DNA of 64,000 nt from Linum tenue. Its lineage: Eukaryota > Streptophyta > Magnoliopsida > Malpighiales > Linaceae. The stretch covers positions 24,897,633 through 24,961,632 of the forward strand of contig CAMGYJ010000009.1 in assembly GCA_946122785.1 (NCBI GenBank), written 5' to 3'. The notes beneath the pieces are model-generated. The model did not search any database. It saw nothing but the letters and a program-made list of their open reading frames with translations, and had not been told where the DNA came from. This document shows, one piece after another, positions 21,347-32,760 of the stretch (position 1 is its first letter; every line of letters begins with the position of its first letter). A program made the position numbers and the translations under genes.

Positions 21347-23450
21347 TTAGACAGTGAGGACATCACTGAATGCCTCTGCAAACACAATGTTTCTTGTATA
21401 GTTGTTTGGAAGTTCTGCTGGATTTTCTATTACCATTCGCAAACCTGTTGCTGATCGTACCCTTGAAACTCCCACGTAGAGCTGTCCATGGCTAAATACT
21501 GGTTCTGGCAAATAGATTCCGACTTTGTCAAGCGTCTGTCCTTGGCTCTTATTTATTGTCATTGCATAACATGTGCGAACTGGGAACTGACGTCTTTTGA
21601 GTATAAACGGCCACTTGGAGTTCTCAACATTGTGAATAATTTTTGGGATTATGACTTCGTCGGTGTCATAAGAACCTCCCATGATGTTGCCCTTCATGAA
21701 ATTGTCACTCAACATTGTGATCATAATCCTTGTACCATTGCAAAGACCCAAAGCTGGGTTCAAGTTTCGCAGCAGCATAGCTGGAGTGTTTTTCTTCAAT
21801 GTAAGTTCATGGTTTGACACTCCATTGAATGTAAGTGTGTTGAGAAACTCAGTTGGGTAGCATTCGTCGAATGTAGATGATGTGTCTGTGGATTGCAGCA
21901 ATGAATCAGAACTATAATACGTCTTTGAATCACCAGGAACCCTTTGCATCATATAATCATTAATCTGAGACACGGTTGCATTCCTTGGCGCAACTATTGT
22001 CCTATTTTTTAGATATGCTGGGCGCATATAATTGGTGTCAAATGATTCGTATATATCATCTGCAATTGCTTCAATGTGATTTCCCTCATGTTGTATAAGA
22101 AACAACTTAGGTATTTGGGCTAAATTGCACATTTGATCACTCGAATTACATAAATATTTCATGTTTGCCACTCGAATTACTTTTCTTTCTTATTCACCAC
22201 TAACTTTACAAATCGTTTCACCGTTGGTCACCGACCGTTAGTTTCCGTTAGACACCGTTAACTCCGTCAGTTTTCTGATGATGTGGCAAACAGAAATGCT
22301 GACTGGACCGTTAACTTAGTGACATGTAATTTAAAAAAAAAAGTTGACCGCCTGGTCAGCCTCACCCAACCCAATCAATAGTACAATTTCTAAATTCCCT
22401 TTCCTCTTTCATCCATCGCTGACCTCTGGAAATGGAGGGGCGGAGACGATCCGTCGTCGCCACTCGCCACCATCAAACTCTGTTGCCCACAACCAAAACC
22501 CATCCCCTTTCTCCGCCGCCCTCAATTTCAATCTCAACCACGATGACTCATCCCCCTCCACAGTAGACGATGAATTGGACGCGGAAAAAGGGGTGATGGT
22601 GATAGAAAAGGAAGGGATGTTTGAGAAGTCGTCGACTCCATCCGATGTGGGGAAGCTACTCGGGATTTTGCTTGTGGGGATTTGGTCGGATAGCAAGTTG
22701 TGGCTGGGGTCGATAGACTGTACCAATGTAGGAATGGGTGATTTAGGGATGAAGATGGTTCCGGTAAGGGAATTTCGAGAGGAGCTGGAGGTTTGGAGGG
22801 TCGAAAATGAAGGAGGGATTGAGCCATCGAGGCGATTGCCGGCTAGGGAGACGGATGCTGCCTAAGCTCGGATGGATGGGGCCTGCGAGGGAAGATAGCT
22901 TAAGGCGGCAACGGCTGTGGGAGAGATGGCGGGATCCCCAACACCGGCTTCAATTGTGAGATCCACAGCTAGCGAACGCTCTCGGATCTGGCAGAGGCGA
23001 GCTTGATGTTGTTGCCCTCGATCAACACGGCGACGGAGTGGCGCTTCCTGGACGAAGAACAGAGGAAGGTTGAGAGGAGGTCTCAAGGGTTTGGGGATTT
23101 CTTTCAGATGATTCAGACGGCCGCGAGTGGAGGAGAAGAAGGAGAAGTGGAAGGGTAAGACGAAAGAGGGGATGAGAAGGATTGTGATTTAATTTTCTTT
23201 TTCTTTTTAGCTCTTAAGAAAATGTAGAAAAATTAAATATTAAGTTTTGGTCAATTGGATTGGATGTGGCCGACTAGGCGGTCAATTTGTATGACTCAGC
23301 CTTTTTGTGAGCCCACTTAATAGTTCTGTTTGCCACATCATCAAAAAGTTAACGGAGTTAACGGAATCTGACAGAGGTTAACGGCCGGTGACTAACGGTG
23401 TAATTTAGCCTAGGTATTTGTATCCAAACAAAACAAAACATTCACCTCTC
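21347..23450 (-). pseudogene. Helitron helicase C-terminal remnant, split by element D
   Basis: A frame of about 260 codons on the minus strand ends at 21347. It shows the PIF1-like helicase tail of Helitron Rep/Hel: ADDIYESF, IVAPRNATVSQIND near residue 63, the block VSNHELTLKKNTPAMLLRNL, then PVRTCYAMTINKSQGQTLDK and HGQLYVGVSRVRSATGLRM (motifs V and VI). Upstream the frame is interrupted at 22118-23410 by a long-TIR element with a 10-bp duplication, and resumes at 23420 as IQIPKLF. Walker A and the Rep nuclease domain are absent, so this is a truncated remnant of a protein normally about 1400 residues long. Confidence 0.85.
22118..23410. mobile_element. Long-TIR MULE-like element D (1293 bp, 10-bp TSD), carries an LRR-like fragment
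   Basis: Ends GGCTAAATTGCAC and TAATTTAGCC are flanked by TAGGTATTTG at 22108-22117 and 23411-23420. Arms of about 200 bp carry TTTGCCACTCGAATTAC, CACCGACCGTTAG and GATGATGTGGCAAACAG. The interior, minus strand 22860-22640, reads SVSLAGNRLDGSIPPSFSTL and, after a short gap, NSLTGTIFIP and DPSHNLLSDQIP. This is the LxxNxLxGxIP pattern of plant extracellular LRR proteins, so it looks like a captured gene piece. The element is inserted in the helicase remnant. Confidence 0.85.
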
Positions 23451-23682
23451 TGAACTATTGAGGTACAAACATCAGGGACTTCCATATGGACTGAACAGAA
23501 TAACCAGCGGTCAGTCAATGGTCGAAGTGAGTACATCAGTGAATTTCCAAAAAACCAGAGTAGTTAGGGAAAAACAATAAGTTTTTTTACAGAAAACAGA
23601 GCAACATGTCTTGAATAGATAACATACATAATTATAAATAAGCTGTCCCGACAAACTAAGTTCCAAGTAGAACAATTTTCAA

Positions 23683-25561
23683 TCACACGAAAGCTTTAGG
23701 GTTCCAGATTGAAGCAATTCGGATTGTAGGAGGATTTCCTGAAGTCCCAGGAGCAACATAAGCTTCAGCCATAAAAGGCACATAACACCTGTCTTGAATG
23801 CACTGATATCCTTCTTCATAGGTTAGACTGAAAAGTTCCTCAGGTGAAACCCAAACCAAGCCCAACACAGGCTCATGATCAAACACAACATCAACATATT
23901 CTCCCTCATACTCACATGTTGCTTGTAATTCATATCGTACCCTGAATTAAACAATAAAAGGAACGTTTTGATTTTACTGAAATGCAATGGACAACAGATT
24001 ATTAGCAAAACATAAAGTTGAATCATACCTTGGAAAACCTGAACAGGATTTAAAGACTTCTGGACCGTATGTAAATCTTGTCATTTCCAGCATACAATGA
24101 TAGAGAGCCTGAAGGAAGGAATTTGTGTTATAATAGGTAAAAGATATGACTATATATTTGGGATATGTGTTATCCAATACAATCAGAACAACAAATATGA
24201 TACATATACTTGGTAGGCCTGTGCATGGAACATTATATCATCCTTTAGCTTCCTTAGTGTTCTTTTGGGAGGAAGAAGACCACGGAGATAACCAATAGAG
24301 CAGCGAGAAGTGCTATTGATGTAAGTCACTGGCATTCGATCACCTATGAACCTAAAAAGCAAAAAGAATGTTCATATTGTTTTTCTAGCATCCAACAGAG
24401 CAGGGCTGTCAATATATAAACATAGAATTCGAATATAATAATACCTATTTATGATTTTCTCATAATGGTGATTGTAAGAAGCAATGATCAGACGACTTTC
24501 AGGTGAAGATTGAAATACATATGCATCTCCAGTTCCATCTGTAATTGGCAACCTTGTAACAGCAGTAATTGTGGTAATGAGAGGAAGCCGAGCTTCAGAT
24601 TCGCCTGCAAACTCCAAATACTTTGTAACCTCAGTTCCAGAGTAGTACACTGTCGCCTTGTCGCCTCTACACAAATAGCAAAAGATCAGTTAATCCCACA
24701 TAAAGTCTAACAAACAAAAGTCAGCACAAGAATACACAAGAAGCCTGCTGTTTTCTATGATGAGCTCAAACCTAAGAACACCATTACTTGAAAATTATGG
24801 AATTTTTAGATGAACAACGCAACCCGTAACATCTGCAATTAAATTCATAGTTAGCAAATAATCATGAATACTTTTTGTGAAAACAACTTTCGAGGAAGAT
24901 ACCTCCATAATTCACAACTGCTTCTGCCTCTATTGGAACAACCGAGAACGAAGTTTTCAGAAAAGCATTGACAGGAAACTTTGGATAACCCGGATTGTCA
25001 GGCACACAAAATATGATCTGTTCACGCCTTATGGCAAAGCGAACTTCGGCGGGAACAACACGCCTGTTTTCCCTTGCAGGAATAACATGAAAGCCATCCA
25101 GAACATGTAAATCTCCTACTTTAAACTTATGTTGCATTTCTTGAATGTCATCTTCCTCAATACAGGCCTCTAGCATATGTTCCTGTTAAATGTGATCTAG
25201 TGCATTACTACAATAAAATCAAACATAAACAATAAATATTACATCATATAGACGAATGACAGACCTCTTTGTCAAGACACAGCACATGCATTGTTCTTTT
25301 ATGCCCCTGAGAGTCATCACTATACTCAATCCATATATTAAGAACTCGGACGATCATAATATCAATATAAGCACCAACGCGTAGACCACGAAACACCTTG
25401 CATGTGGAAATTGGGTCTGTGGTAAACGAAAGACAATGAAAACCCCCAAAACTTCACACCTCGGCAGTGTTCATTCATAAACCAACAAATAGAAACTTGA
25501 AACAGAAAGCAACAGAGTCGATACCTCGTGGAAGAGTTGGAAGTTTGAAATCACGCGGCAT
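23683..25561 (-). pseudogene. RPA70-like OB-fold protein (copy 2), 8 exons, one stop in exon 4
   Basis: Exons: 25561-25525, 25416-25265, 25182-24903, 24832-24772, 24666-24445, 24351-24210, 24108-24029 and 23941-23683. Exons 2, 3, 5 and 7 are exactly as long as in copy 1 (152, 280, 222 and 80 bases). Matching strings are PISTCKVFRGLRVG, PARENRRVVPAEVRF and KATVYYSGTEVTKYLEFAGE. The frame is sound except for TAA in exon 4 after VVHLKIP; that exon is 27 bases shorter than its counterpart. So the gene is either a young pseudogene or needs a different exon 4. It would otherwise encode about 410 residues and bind single-strand DNA. Confidence 0.65.
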
Positions 25562-28500
25562 TATACAACGATGCCTGATATGGCAAGACAATAGAAGATC
25601 AAAAATTTGTTAAAGTGTCAAGAAGCAGAAACAGAATGCAAAAGGGAAAAGTATCGGCGATCATACCCCATGAATACACGACTATCTCTGATCTCGAAGT
25701 TGCGAAGTACTGTAGTTCCTGGGAAAAGAAGTTCAGAGAACAGGGGAAGTTAAAAAGGCAGAATCAGAACTGAAATGAAAAGGTGGTGGAAGTTGGTCCC
25801 TAAAACGTTTTCGCACCACCATTATAAAATCATAAATTGAATATTCAATGGGCCATCAATTGTTCCCCTAATGGACCGAACAACTATAGAATGGGCTTCC
25901 CAAAAGCTAGAGAAACTTAATATAAGCATAAAGGCATCTCCTATTCGGGCTAAATATGAGAATACTGGGCCCAATTCATATATCTACTTATATATCGTAA
26001 AAGAGGGCCCGTTACTTATATTTATCTATCCGCGTCCGGGCTTGAAGCAAATTGAGAAAACACCAATATTTCATTCGAGAACACTCTAATCATGTAACCG
26101 CAGTTTGTTATTGTCTATTCATTTTTAACATCGTCAATGGTCTAGGTGATACCACACAATCAAACTAAAGTTTGCTCTTGCTGTATATTTAAAACATGGG
26201 TTGTACTCGGTTCCTCATCTATGGCCATGTTCAACACAGGCAAAAAATCATCAACTGGTTGCTCCTCCTTTCTTGACTACACTCTAAAACCGTTGCAACC
26301 CATAATCGGCTAGAAACCTTGGCTATTGATCCATGAACAACACTGGGAAAACTCAACACGCAAGCTACTCAATAGTGCACCTCCTGTACTTGCAAAAGCT
26401 GAACATCAAACAAAAGATAGGTGACATGGGAGAGAGATGTCCACCAAGGCAATCAACGTTATATACGACATCATAAAAAAACATAAACAACACCATTACA
26501 CCACGTACAATAACCATACATAGGTCTTTTTGTTCCTTCTCGCCAGAACTTAACTATTTTCCTTGTACATAAGAGGTTCATTAGATACACTAACACTTCC
26601 TAGCCCTGTTCCTTTGCCCACAAAATGTAACCATCTCCCCTATCGTTCAAAGGACCCCATCTGCAAACATAGAAGGATCAAAGTGAAATTCTCCATACAT
26701 ATATTCAAAATAGTAGCAATTGCAAAGGCAACACTTGTTCTGCCACCATGCAATAATTCATGGGTCACCATTCAAATACATTACAGGGAATAAGGCCAAC
26801 AAATAGTAAGAGTGGATTCTAATCCTAATCAAGATGCAATAACTCGTGGGTTCGAAACCCACCCAAAAAATTAGCAAAAATTCTTTCCTCTCAAGGAATT
26901 TGAAAGCATGAAGAACCCGTCAACAGATGGAATTCGTCGAGCGACGAACAGGGCAACATAACCCTAGGAAAAATGGTAAATTTGATAAGCATCATAAGGC
27001 AAATACTTGACACGACATACAGTCACCTCGAGACCACACTTAACAATTAACAAACAATAATTTCCTACCATTTTATGGAGAAGAGATGAAAGCCTTCAAA
27101 CCTTCTTTGATCAGTATTACAGGCACCTCGAGACTACACTTTCCTACACCATTCTCAACGGCATGGTTCGCAAATCTGGTTTCCCTTTGTCATGGACTTC
27201 GTCTTCCCGGGTCGTGGGTATTGTCCAACCCCGATCAACAAAGGAATAGGTGCAGCAGATCTGGCGATTCTAGGTCTTCTCCGCGTTCTCTCCACGTCAG
27301 ACATGGATTCTCGGCCATTCCTAGCTGGCCGCTTGCAACGACTGCTTGAATCCGCTGTTCAGTCTCCCACCGTGGACAACGCAGAGCTCACTCCCTTCTT
27401 GCTCCAACCAATCTTTTGAAGGTGAGAAGAAAAAGAAACCAATTAATGATGAGATAAATAATTTCTCTCTCAGCAAGAGAAAGTGCATTAAGATTTAAAG
27501 TGATGAAAGAGTAATATAAATCTCAATCAGGAAAACACAGAAAACATACTTTGGGGATCTGAGTTTCTTCCAATTCCTCTCCGACCCTCTCAAATTTGCC
27601 AGTTGATTGCTCCAAGCTCTACTGGTTTCGAAAACGAGAAGAGAGCCAAAAGTAGAGAGAGAACAAAAGATGATCAATATATATAAACCATTACGACAGA
27701 AACAAAATTTTGAGAGACAGAGGAACAATCACCTGAAATCAGTATAGAACCTGTGGTTCTGGGTGTTCTTCGAATCCTCCCTCCCTCTTCCAAATAGCTC
27801 AAAATCCACTCCAGGACACTCAAATCCCAACAGCAAATCACAAACGAAATCAGGGAACTCCGATCGATCCACTGAAACAAACGAAATACAAAGCATCCAT
27901 AGAAAGACTCACCACAGGAGATTCACAGCTGAAGGATGAATCAGCTCTGATGCAAAGCTCGGATCCTTCTGTTCCTGAGAGAGGGGATGAACAAACCTGA
28001 AAAAAGAGGATCAAAGAAACCCCATTTTTATAGATAGAAAGAGAGAGAATGAAACCAATCAAGAAAAGGAAGAGAAAACGAATGCAAAGAAAAAGGAAGA
28101 TATATTTCAAGAGAAGAGTGCTCCTCTGACCTCGATGAGAGAGAATATAGTACCACGGGTAGATTAGGTTAACCACACATATTTTTTCTGCCTCCCTGAC
28201 CAAGCTCCTATCCCCTCATATTTTTTTTCCTTTCTCTGCTTCCTGATTAGTCCCCTCAATTACCTTTCCAGTTTCAGAAAGTATGCCCAGTCTACATCAG
28301 CAAGACATACCTCTCTTCTCCCATACCTCCCTTCTCTCTCAGCCTCCGAAACCGGCACGACTCCCACCTCTTAAACGGTCCACACCTCAAATACTCTGAC
28401 CTTGCCCTAAGCCACTTGCAGAGGCACTGCAATAAACCCTTCCAGTCCCCCTATGGCCCACCATCTCTGAGTCTCCCACCCACGGATACGTCGATCGCCT

Positions 28501-30300
28501 GCAAAGACCCCGACACAGCTGCCAAGGAAAATAGACCGGCCGCCTTAAATCAATCCAATCAAGCAACTGGGCAGGCTCAAGCCACCGAGAGGGCCCTGGT
28601 GACCAACGCGTTCGTGGACCACAACCGATCCAGCAGACCAAAACAGGCCAACGACCAAGTTCCATCCCAACCGACCCGCCAAACACCCGTCCGATCCCAA
28701 AGAGCCCCCACCCAACGCCAGCCCACACAGCGCCAGCTTTCGGGTTATAACAGTACATCTCGGTCAGCATGAGCAGTAAAAGCAGTCTGCGTGTGCAGTA
28801 CCAGGTCTTGCGGTGGGATTTATTTCTTTCAATTAAAGTTAGAAAGTGTCTACTGTTGCATAAGGGTCATTCTAATGTGACAGGTTGGTTAGTTTTGCTT
28901 TGCTCACAGCCATTTTTTTATTGGCCTGTTGCTAATTATTCTTCTTCTAGGTTTTGGCTAATCCATAATGAGAGGCGGCCTCATCAATGCTTGGCCATGT
29001 TTTAGAGTTTTATATAATGAGTTTCTAGCATTAGGTCATTTTGTGCTAAAATTTTAGTTCAACCGTGGTTATATAATTTCATACAACTAAAATTACCTAT
29101 CGATTAAGATTCCGTTAGGAGTTTTTCTATTGGACCGCCAGTACGGTATAATCGTAGTTCAAGCGTCGTTAAATCAGGATAGACACATTGCTCTGACCCG
29201 AGCTTCGATTTATGTTCAGAAAAACCTAAAATTGTAAAATCATACGGAATGTTATACCAGATAAGTTAGCATTAAGGTATTTTGTGCTAAAATTGTAGTT
29301 CAACCGTGGTTAAATCCGGCTTGGCACATTGCTCCAACCCGAGCCTCGATGTACAGAAAAAATTCAAAAACGGCAAAACCAAACCGAAGGTCGTACCAAA
29401 AAAGTTAGCATTATGATATTTTGTGCTAAAATCATAGTACAATCGTGGTTAAATCAAAAATTGTAAAATCATACCAAAAGTCATTCAAGAAAAGTTTGAA
29501 TAAAGACATATTGTGTTAAAATCGTAGCTCAATCGTGATTAAATCGTAACATACATTTAAAATAACCTACCAGTTTAGATTCCATCAGGAGTTTTTCTAT
29601 TATAACGCTCCTAACCGCGATCAAAAATCAAATACGGGTTGGCAAACAATACTTCTAATTCTATGAGAAGCCGCGGGGACATAATCAACCTAGTTAGTAG
29701 TTGAAAGATATATATCGGAGACCCAACTCCCAATTAAGTCAATACATATACTAATCCAAACAAAAGAGTTAGCTCTGTTGAAGACTTCAACTTATATGTT
29801 CACGACGACATTTCCTTCCACCTTCCTAGCTAACAAAAGTGCTCGACGTGGACATCAATCAATCAACCTCTGTCCATCGTCCATTAATTCCCAACTTATT
29901 GGGCACGTAATTGGACTCATATCATAACCACTACTGGTATTACTTCATTTCCCATTAGTCTGGTTGTTTTAAACAGTTGCACATAAGACTCATTCTTTAG
30001 CTAATTAATTAGCCAAACAGCATTGAAACCAAAATAGAATATAATAAACATGTTGTAATCACCAACTGTCTGTATAGCCGCGCGTTCGCTGAACGAGTTC
30101 GAGCATAGTGTGGTTAAGTACTAAGAACCGTCCAACTGTTGTCGCAACTAGAGTTATCTGCAAGGGGGGCTTCATTCTCAAAATTTAATCATTTAATATT
30201 CCAATCATCAGTATTTTACTATTTTTGTTCGGTTGCAAACAAAAAGTTAATTATCTACCATATATACACAAGTTATTAATTGAATTGAAAGCAGCCCACG
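25562..30300. other. Long region without a recognised gene
   Basis: Open frames here (for example 27192-27419, 28203-27850, 28416-28772) match no family I know. 27495-28200 has CT/GA-rich sequence like leaders of plant genes. 28390-28770 is GC-richer and encodes a proline/glutamine-rich string on the plus strand that might be a retroelement gag linker. 29030-29560 is a degenerate tandem repeat (listed separately). 29700-30300 is the upstream region of the peptide gene. Confidence 0.4.
29030..29560. repeat. Degenerate tandem repeat, about four units
   Basis: The block GCATTA(G/A)G(T/G)(C/A)ATTTTGTGCTAAAAT then (G/T)TAGTTCAA(C/T)CGTGGTTA recurs at about 29029, 29271, 29409 and, weaker, 29502. 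A flank GATTCC(G/A)T(T/C)AGGAG TTTTTCTATT occurs at about 29109 and 29578, on either side of the array. It may be the body of an old transposon. Confidence 0.6.
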
Positions 30301-30304
30301 CACC

Positions 30305-30319
30305 TATTTATATATATAA
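30305..30319 (+). promoter_or_regulatory. TATA box of the 30405 peptide gene
   Basis: TATTTATATATATAA lies 86-100 bp before the start codon, predicting transcription from about 30345. Confidence 0.6.
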
Positions 30320-30404
30320 TGTTCAGTTCCTCGATCCCCCAGCACCCAACATCCAAGAGAGATCATCAGACGCATCCATATCTATCAGCTTCCAAAATCA
30401 AGAT

Positions 30405-30785
30405 ATGGCGGGATACAACAAAAATAATATTGTTCTGTTACGTTTTGTGATGATTCTGGTGATCATGTTGGAGACACTAGGAGCTAATTCATGTTCAGGA
30501 GCTCGAGTAATTCATGATCATGTGCAGCCATTGGCAGGAGTACTTAATGGCGCCGATGAAGCAGCATCAGCAATGAAAAAGGCGGCATCAGTAATATCGT
30601 CGGGACCGAGCCATCGGGGAAATATCGCTGAGCCGAGCATTACGAGTTTCAGTTCTTCTACTTTGATGCGTCAACATTATGATGTTGAACATCACCGGCA
30701 TCATGTTCATCACGGCGGCCGGAGGAGTTTCCATCACCAGTTGAGCTATTCGGTGCCGAGTCCCGGAGTAGGCAACCGCCGGTGA
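30405..30785 (+). CDS. Secreted signalling-peptide precursor, PIP/PIPL-IDA-like (126 aa)
   Basis: A small intronless gene for a secreted prepropeptide. A hydrophobic signal peptide covers residues 8-28. The middle is variable and histidine-rich toward the end. An internal core at residues 65-73 reads SSGPSHRGN, matching the SGPSxxGxGH motif of PAMP-induced peptides (PIP/PIPL). The C-terminus has a second core, SVPSPGVGNRR (116-126), where relatives end in GVGH. In PIP and IDA families such cores are cut out, act outside the cell and are sensed by RLK7- or HAESA-type receptor kinases; that role is inferred here. The ATG at 30405 is chosen over 30225 because it follows the TATA box and starts the signal peptide. 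Two further genes of this design lie in the window. Confidence 0.75.
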   Translation: MAGYNKNNIVLLRFVMILVIMLETLGANSCSGARVIHDHVQPLAGVLNGADEAASAMKKAASVISSGPSHRGNIAEPSITSFSSSTLMRQHYDVEHHRHHVHHGGRRSFHHQLSYSVPSPGVGNRR

Positions 30786-31318
30786 AACTCAGTAGCCAGC
30801 TGCTAGCTACTACAGCATTTTGGCTGCATTTGTTATGAAGACAAGAGTCCCAGTTTTTGCCTGTTTTTGTTTGGAAAGAATATATAGACGTGGATTAAGT
30901 TGTTCAAGCGGGGCCTATGTTTTGATTTTTGTTGCTGGCCGCAGCGAGGATTTCTATACATATACAGTTATACACACACACACACACAAATACAAAGTCG
31001 ATATAAATTTATGCGCTGTAGCTCATCCTTGTGATTTTCTTCTTCTAAATGTTGACAACCACACATCCAACTTTCAGATTTTATCCGCAGTTGCAAAACT
31101 TGTTGCAATGTATTTCGCTATAAATCCATGTGCTCTAACAATTTTTTTATTATTTATGATCGAATATAGACAAACACCTATTTACCTTGCAGATAAGCGG
31201 TAAAAATTGTGGCACTATACGTCTATACATCACTGTAATATATTTTAAATAAATGATTCCACATATTTATCTAGCTAGCAGATTAACTGCTATTTGTCAA
31301 AATTTCCATAGTACATGT
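30786..31318. other. 3' flank of the peptide gene
   Basis: An AT-rich region with an AC microsatellite near 30973-30988. It has no recognised gene; the 127-codon frame at 30820 has no signal peptide or family match. Confidence 0.4.
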
Positions 31319-31328
31319 TGCTATAAAA

Positions 31329-32669
31329 GGGTAAATGCACACATTTTATCATTGGAATTATTAAATCATGTCATGTTTAGTCACTAGAAAAATTAATATC
31401 AATTTTGGTCATTCAAATTACTGAAACATGTCAAATTTAGTCACTCTCCGTTAGTCTCCATCCAACTCTGTTAACAAAGTCCGTTATATGCTGATATGGC
31501 TAACGGGAGCATCTAGTCAACGTCGTTTTGGGCCAGAAATAAGACCCGCCACATCACTAAACCTGTCACGTCATACACCCAACCCGACACAGAACCAAAC
31601 CCAACCCACTTAACAAAATCAAACCTGCCATCTCATCCTCCACCCTCATATCTCCCAATTCTGCTCCCCCAGCAGCCGCCACCCTCGGCGCCAACCTACT
31701 CTCACGTCCAACTTCTCCCGCGTCTACATCCTCCATGAGCTCTCCTCCCGGAAGCGCCAACCACTACCTCGCCGCCTACGGCCTCCGATCCCTCACCCAT
31801 CGCTTATCCCCTGCTTCTTCCCCGCAACCGCTGCCATAGAAACCAACCAGATTGGAGAAACCCCATTCTCGATCTGAAGAACTAGAAGAAGAAGAGACAA
31901 ACAACTGAATCAGCTACAGAAAGCTCATATTTTGGGGGCCGATCTTTTCTCCTCATAAAACCCCGCGCCTCTTTCTCGCCGTACACCCAATACCCTCTCT
32001 TCCCACACCTTTCCAACATCTCCGCCATGTAGCTTCTCACCGCGAAATACGCCTCCATAGAAGCGATGGTTTCCTCTCCTCCTCCACCGTCAATGGGTAC
32101 CACTCTGATCGGTAGCCGCTCGTAGTGGCCGCGCGCCATGCCCTAAAGCTCGTCCAGGTGGACGGCGTACAGCTCGCCGGAGACTCGGTTGGATTCGGCT
32201 GCACTGGAGAGGATGAGGAGGAATGACACACGTTGGGCCGCAGACGACTGTGTAGGGTTCGACGGCCCGACAATTGCAGCGGAAGGACGCGTCGTCTGTG
32301 CGCACGAGGAAGGGAATTGAGAGATGAAGGTGGTGGAAAGAGATGACAGATTTTCTTTGTTAAGTGTGTCGAGTTTGGATCTGGGTCGGGTTTGGTTCAT
32401 TGGTTGGGTTGAGTGTACGACATGGCGGGTTTAGTGACGTGGTGGGTCGGGTATGACCATTTCTGGCCCAAAATGGCGTTGACCAGGCGCTCCCGTTAGC
32501 CATGTCAACACATAACGGACTTTATTAACAAAGTTGGACAGAGACTAACAGAGAGTGACTAAATATGACATGTTTCATTAATTTGAGTGACCAAAATTGA
32601 TAATAATTTTTTCTAGTTACTAAACATGACATGATTTATTAATCCCACTAACCAAATGTGGCATTTGCC
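31329..32669. mobile_element. Long-TIR MULE-like element B (1341 bp, 10-bp TSD), Pack-type with a GGACT-like gene fragment
   Basis: Ends GGGTAAATGC and GCATTTGCC are flanked by TGCTATAAAA at 31319-31328 and 32670-32679. Arms of about 250 bp share CATGTCATGTTTAGT and AATTAxTATCAATTTTGGTCA strings with element A. The interior holds a fragment of a gamma-glutamylaminecyclotransferase-like gene (see 31882-32240). Long arms, a 10-bp duplication and captured exon DNA fit a Pack-MULE. Confidence 0.85.
31882..32240 (-). pseudogene. Captured fragment of a gamma-glutamylaminecyclotransferase/AIG2-like gene (At3g02910 type)
   Basis: The minus strand gives VSGELYAVHLDEL, a TAG stop, then GMARGHYERLPIRVVPID, MEAYFAVRSY, GKRGYWVYGEKEARGFMRR and KDRPPKYELS. 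This follows the C-terminal half of GGACT-family proteins (GELYAV, LDELEG, RGHYxRxPI, EARGYVKRNDRP), which open cyclised gamma-glutamyl amines. The stop replaces the expected glutamate codon (GAG to TAG). The N-terminal half, with the YGTL substrate loop, is missing. The piece lies wholly inside element B, so it is a captured fragment and not a local gene. Confidence 0.65.
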
Positions 32670-32760
32670 TGCTATAAAATATGTGACCAAATGTGGCGCT
32701 CCCGTTAGCAGAGAAACCATTTCAAAGATGAAAATTAGATATTACGTGACATATATAGGC

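Larger units (their letters stand above)
18237..25600 (-). mobile_element. Decayed Helitron (RPA-like, helicase remnant, RPA-like); left end uncertain
   Basis: On the minus strand the 3' terminus is clear. A stem-loop-like string CTCGCG-GCAGAG-CACGGG is followed by CTAATTCCTAG, then T, at 18259-18237, the CTRR-T ending of Helitrons. Upstream in the same strand come an RPA-like gene (20560-18612), a Helitron-type helicase C-terminus (23450-21347, itself split by a long-TIR element) and a second RPA-like gene (25561-23683). Plant Helitrons are known to carry RPA70-like genes beside Rep/Hel. The Rep nuclease is missing and no TC start was located, so the left boundary is only approximate. Confidence 0.6.

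Noticed and set aside
28387..28772. Overlapping 118- and 127-codon frames on both strands
   Set aside because: No domain, and opposite-strand openness is typical of a GC-rich stretch without stops.
30225..30404. Upstream extension of the 30405 peptide gene
   Set aside because: The extension overlaps the TATA box and would hide the signal peptide; the inner ATG is the better start.
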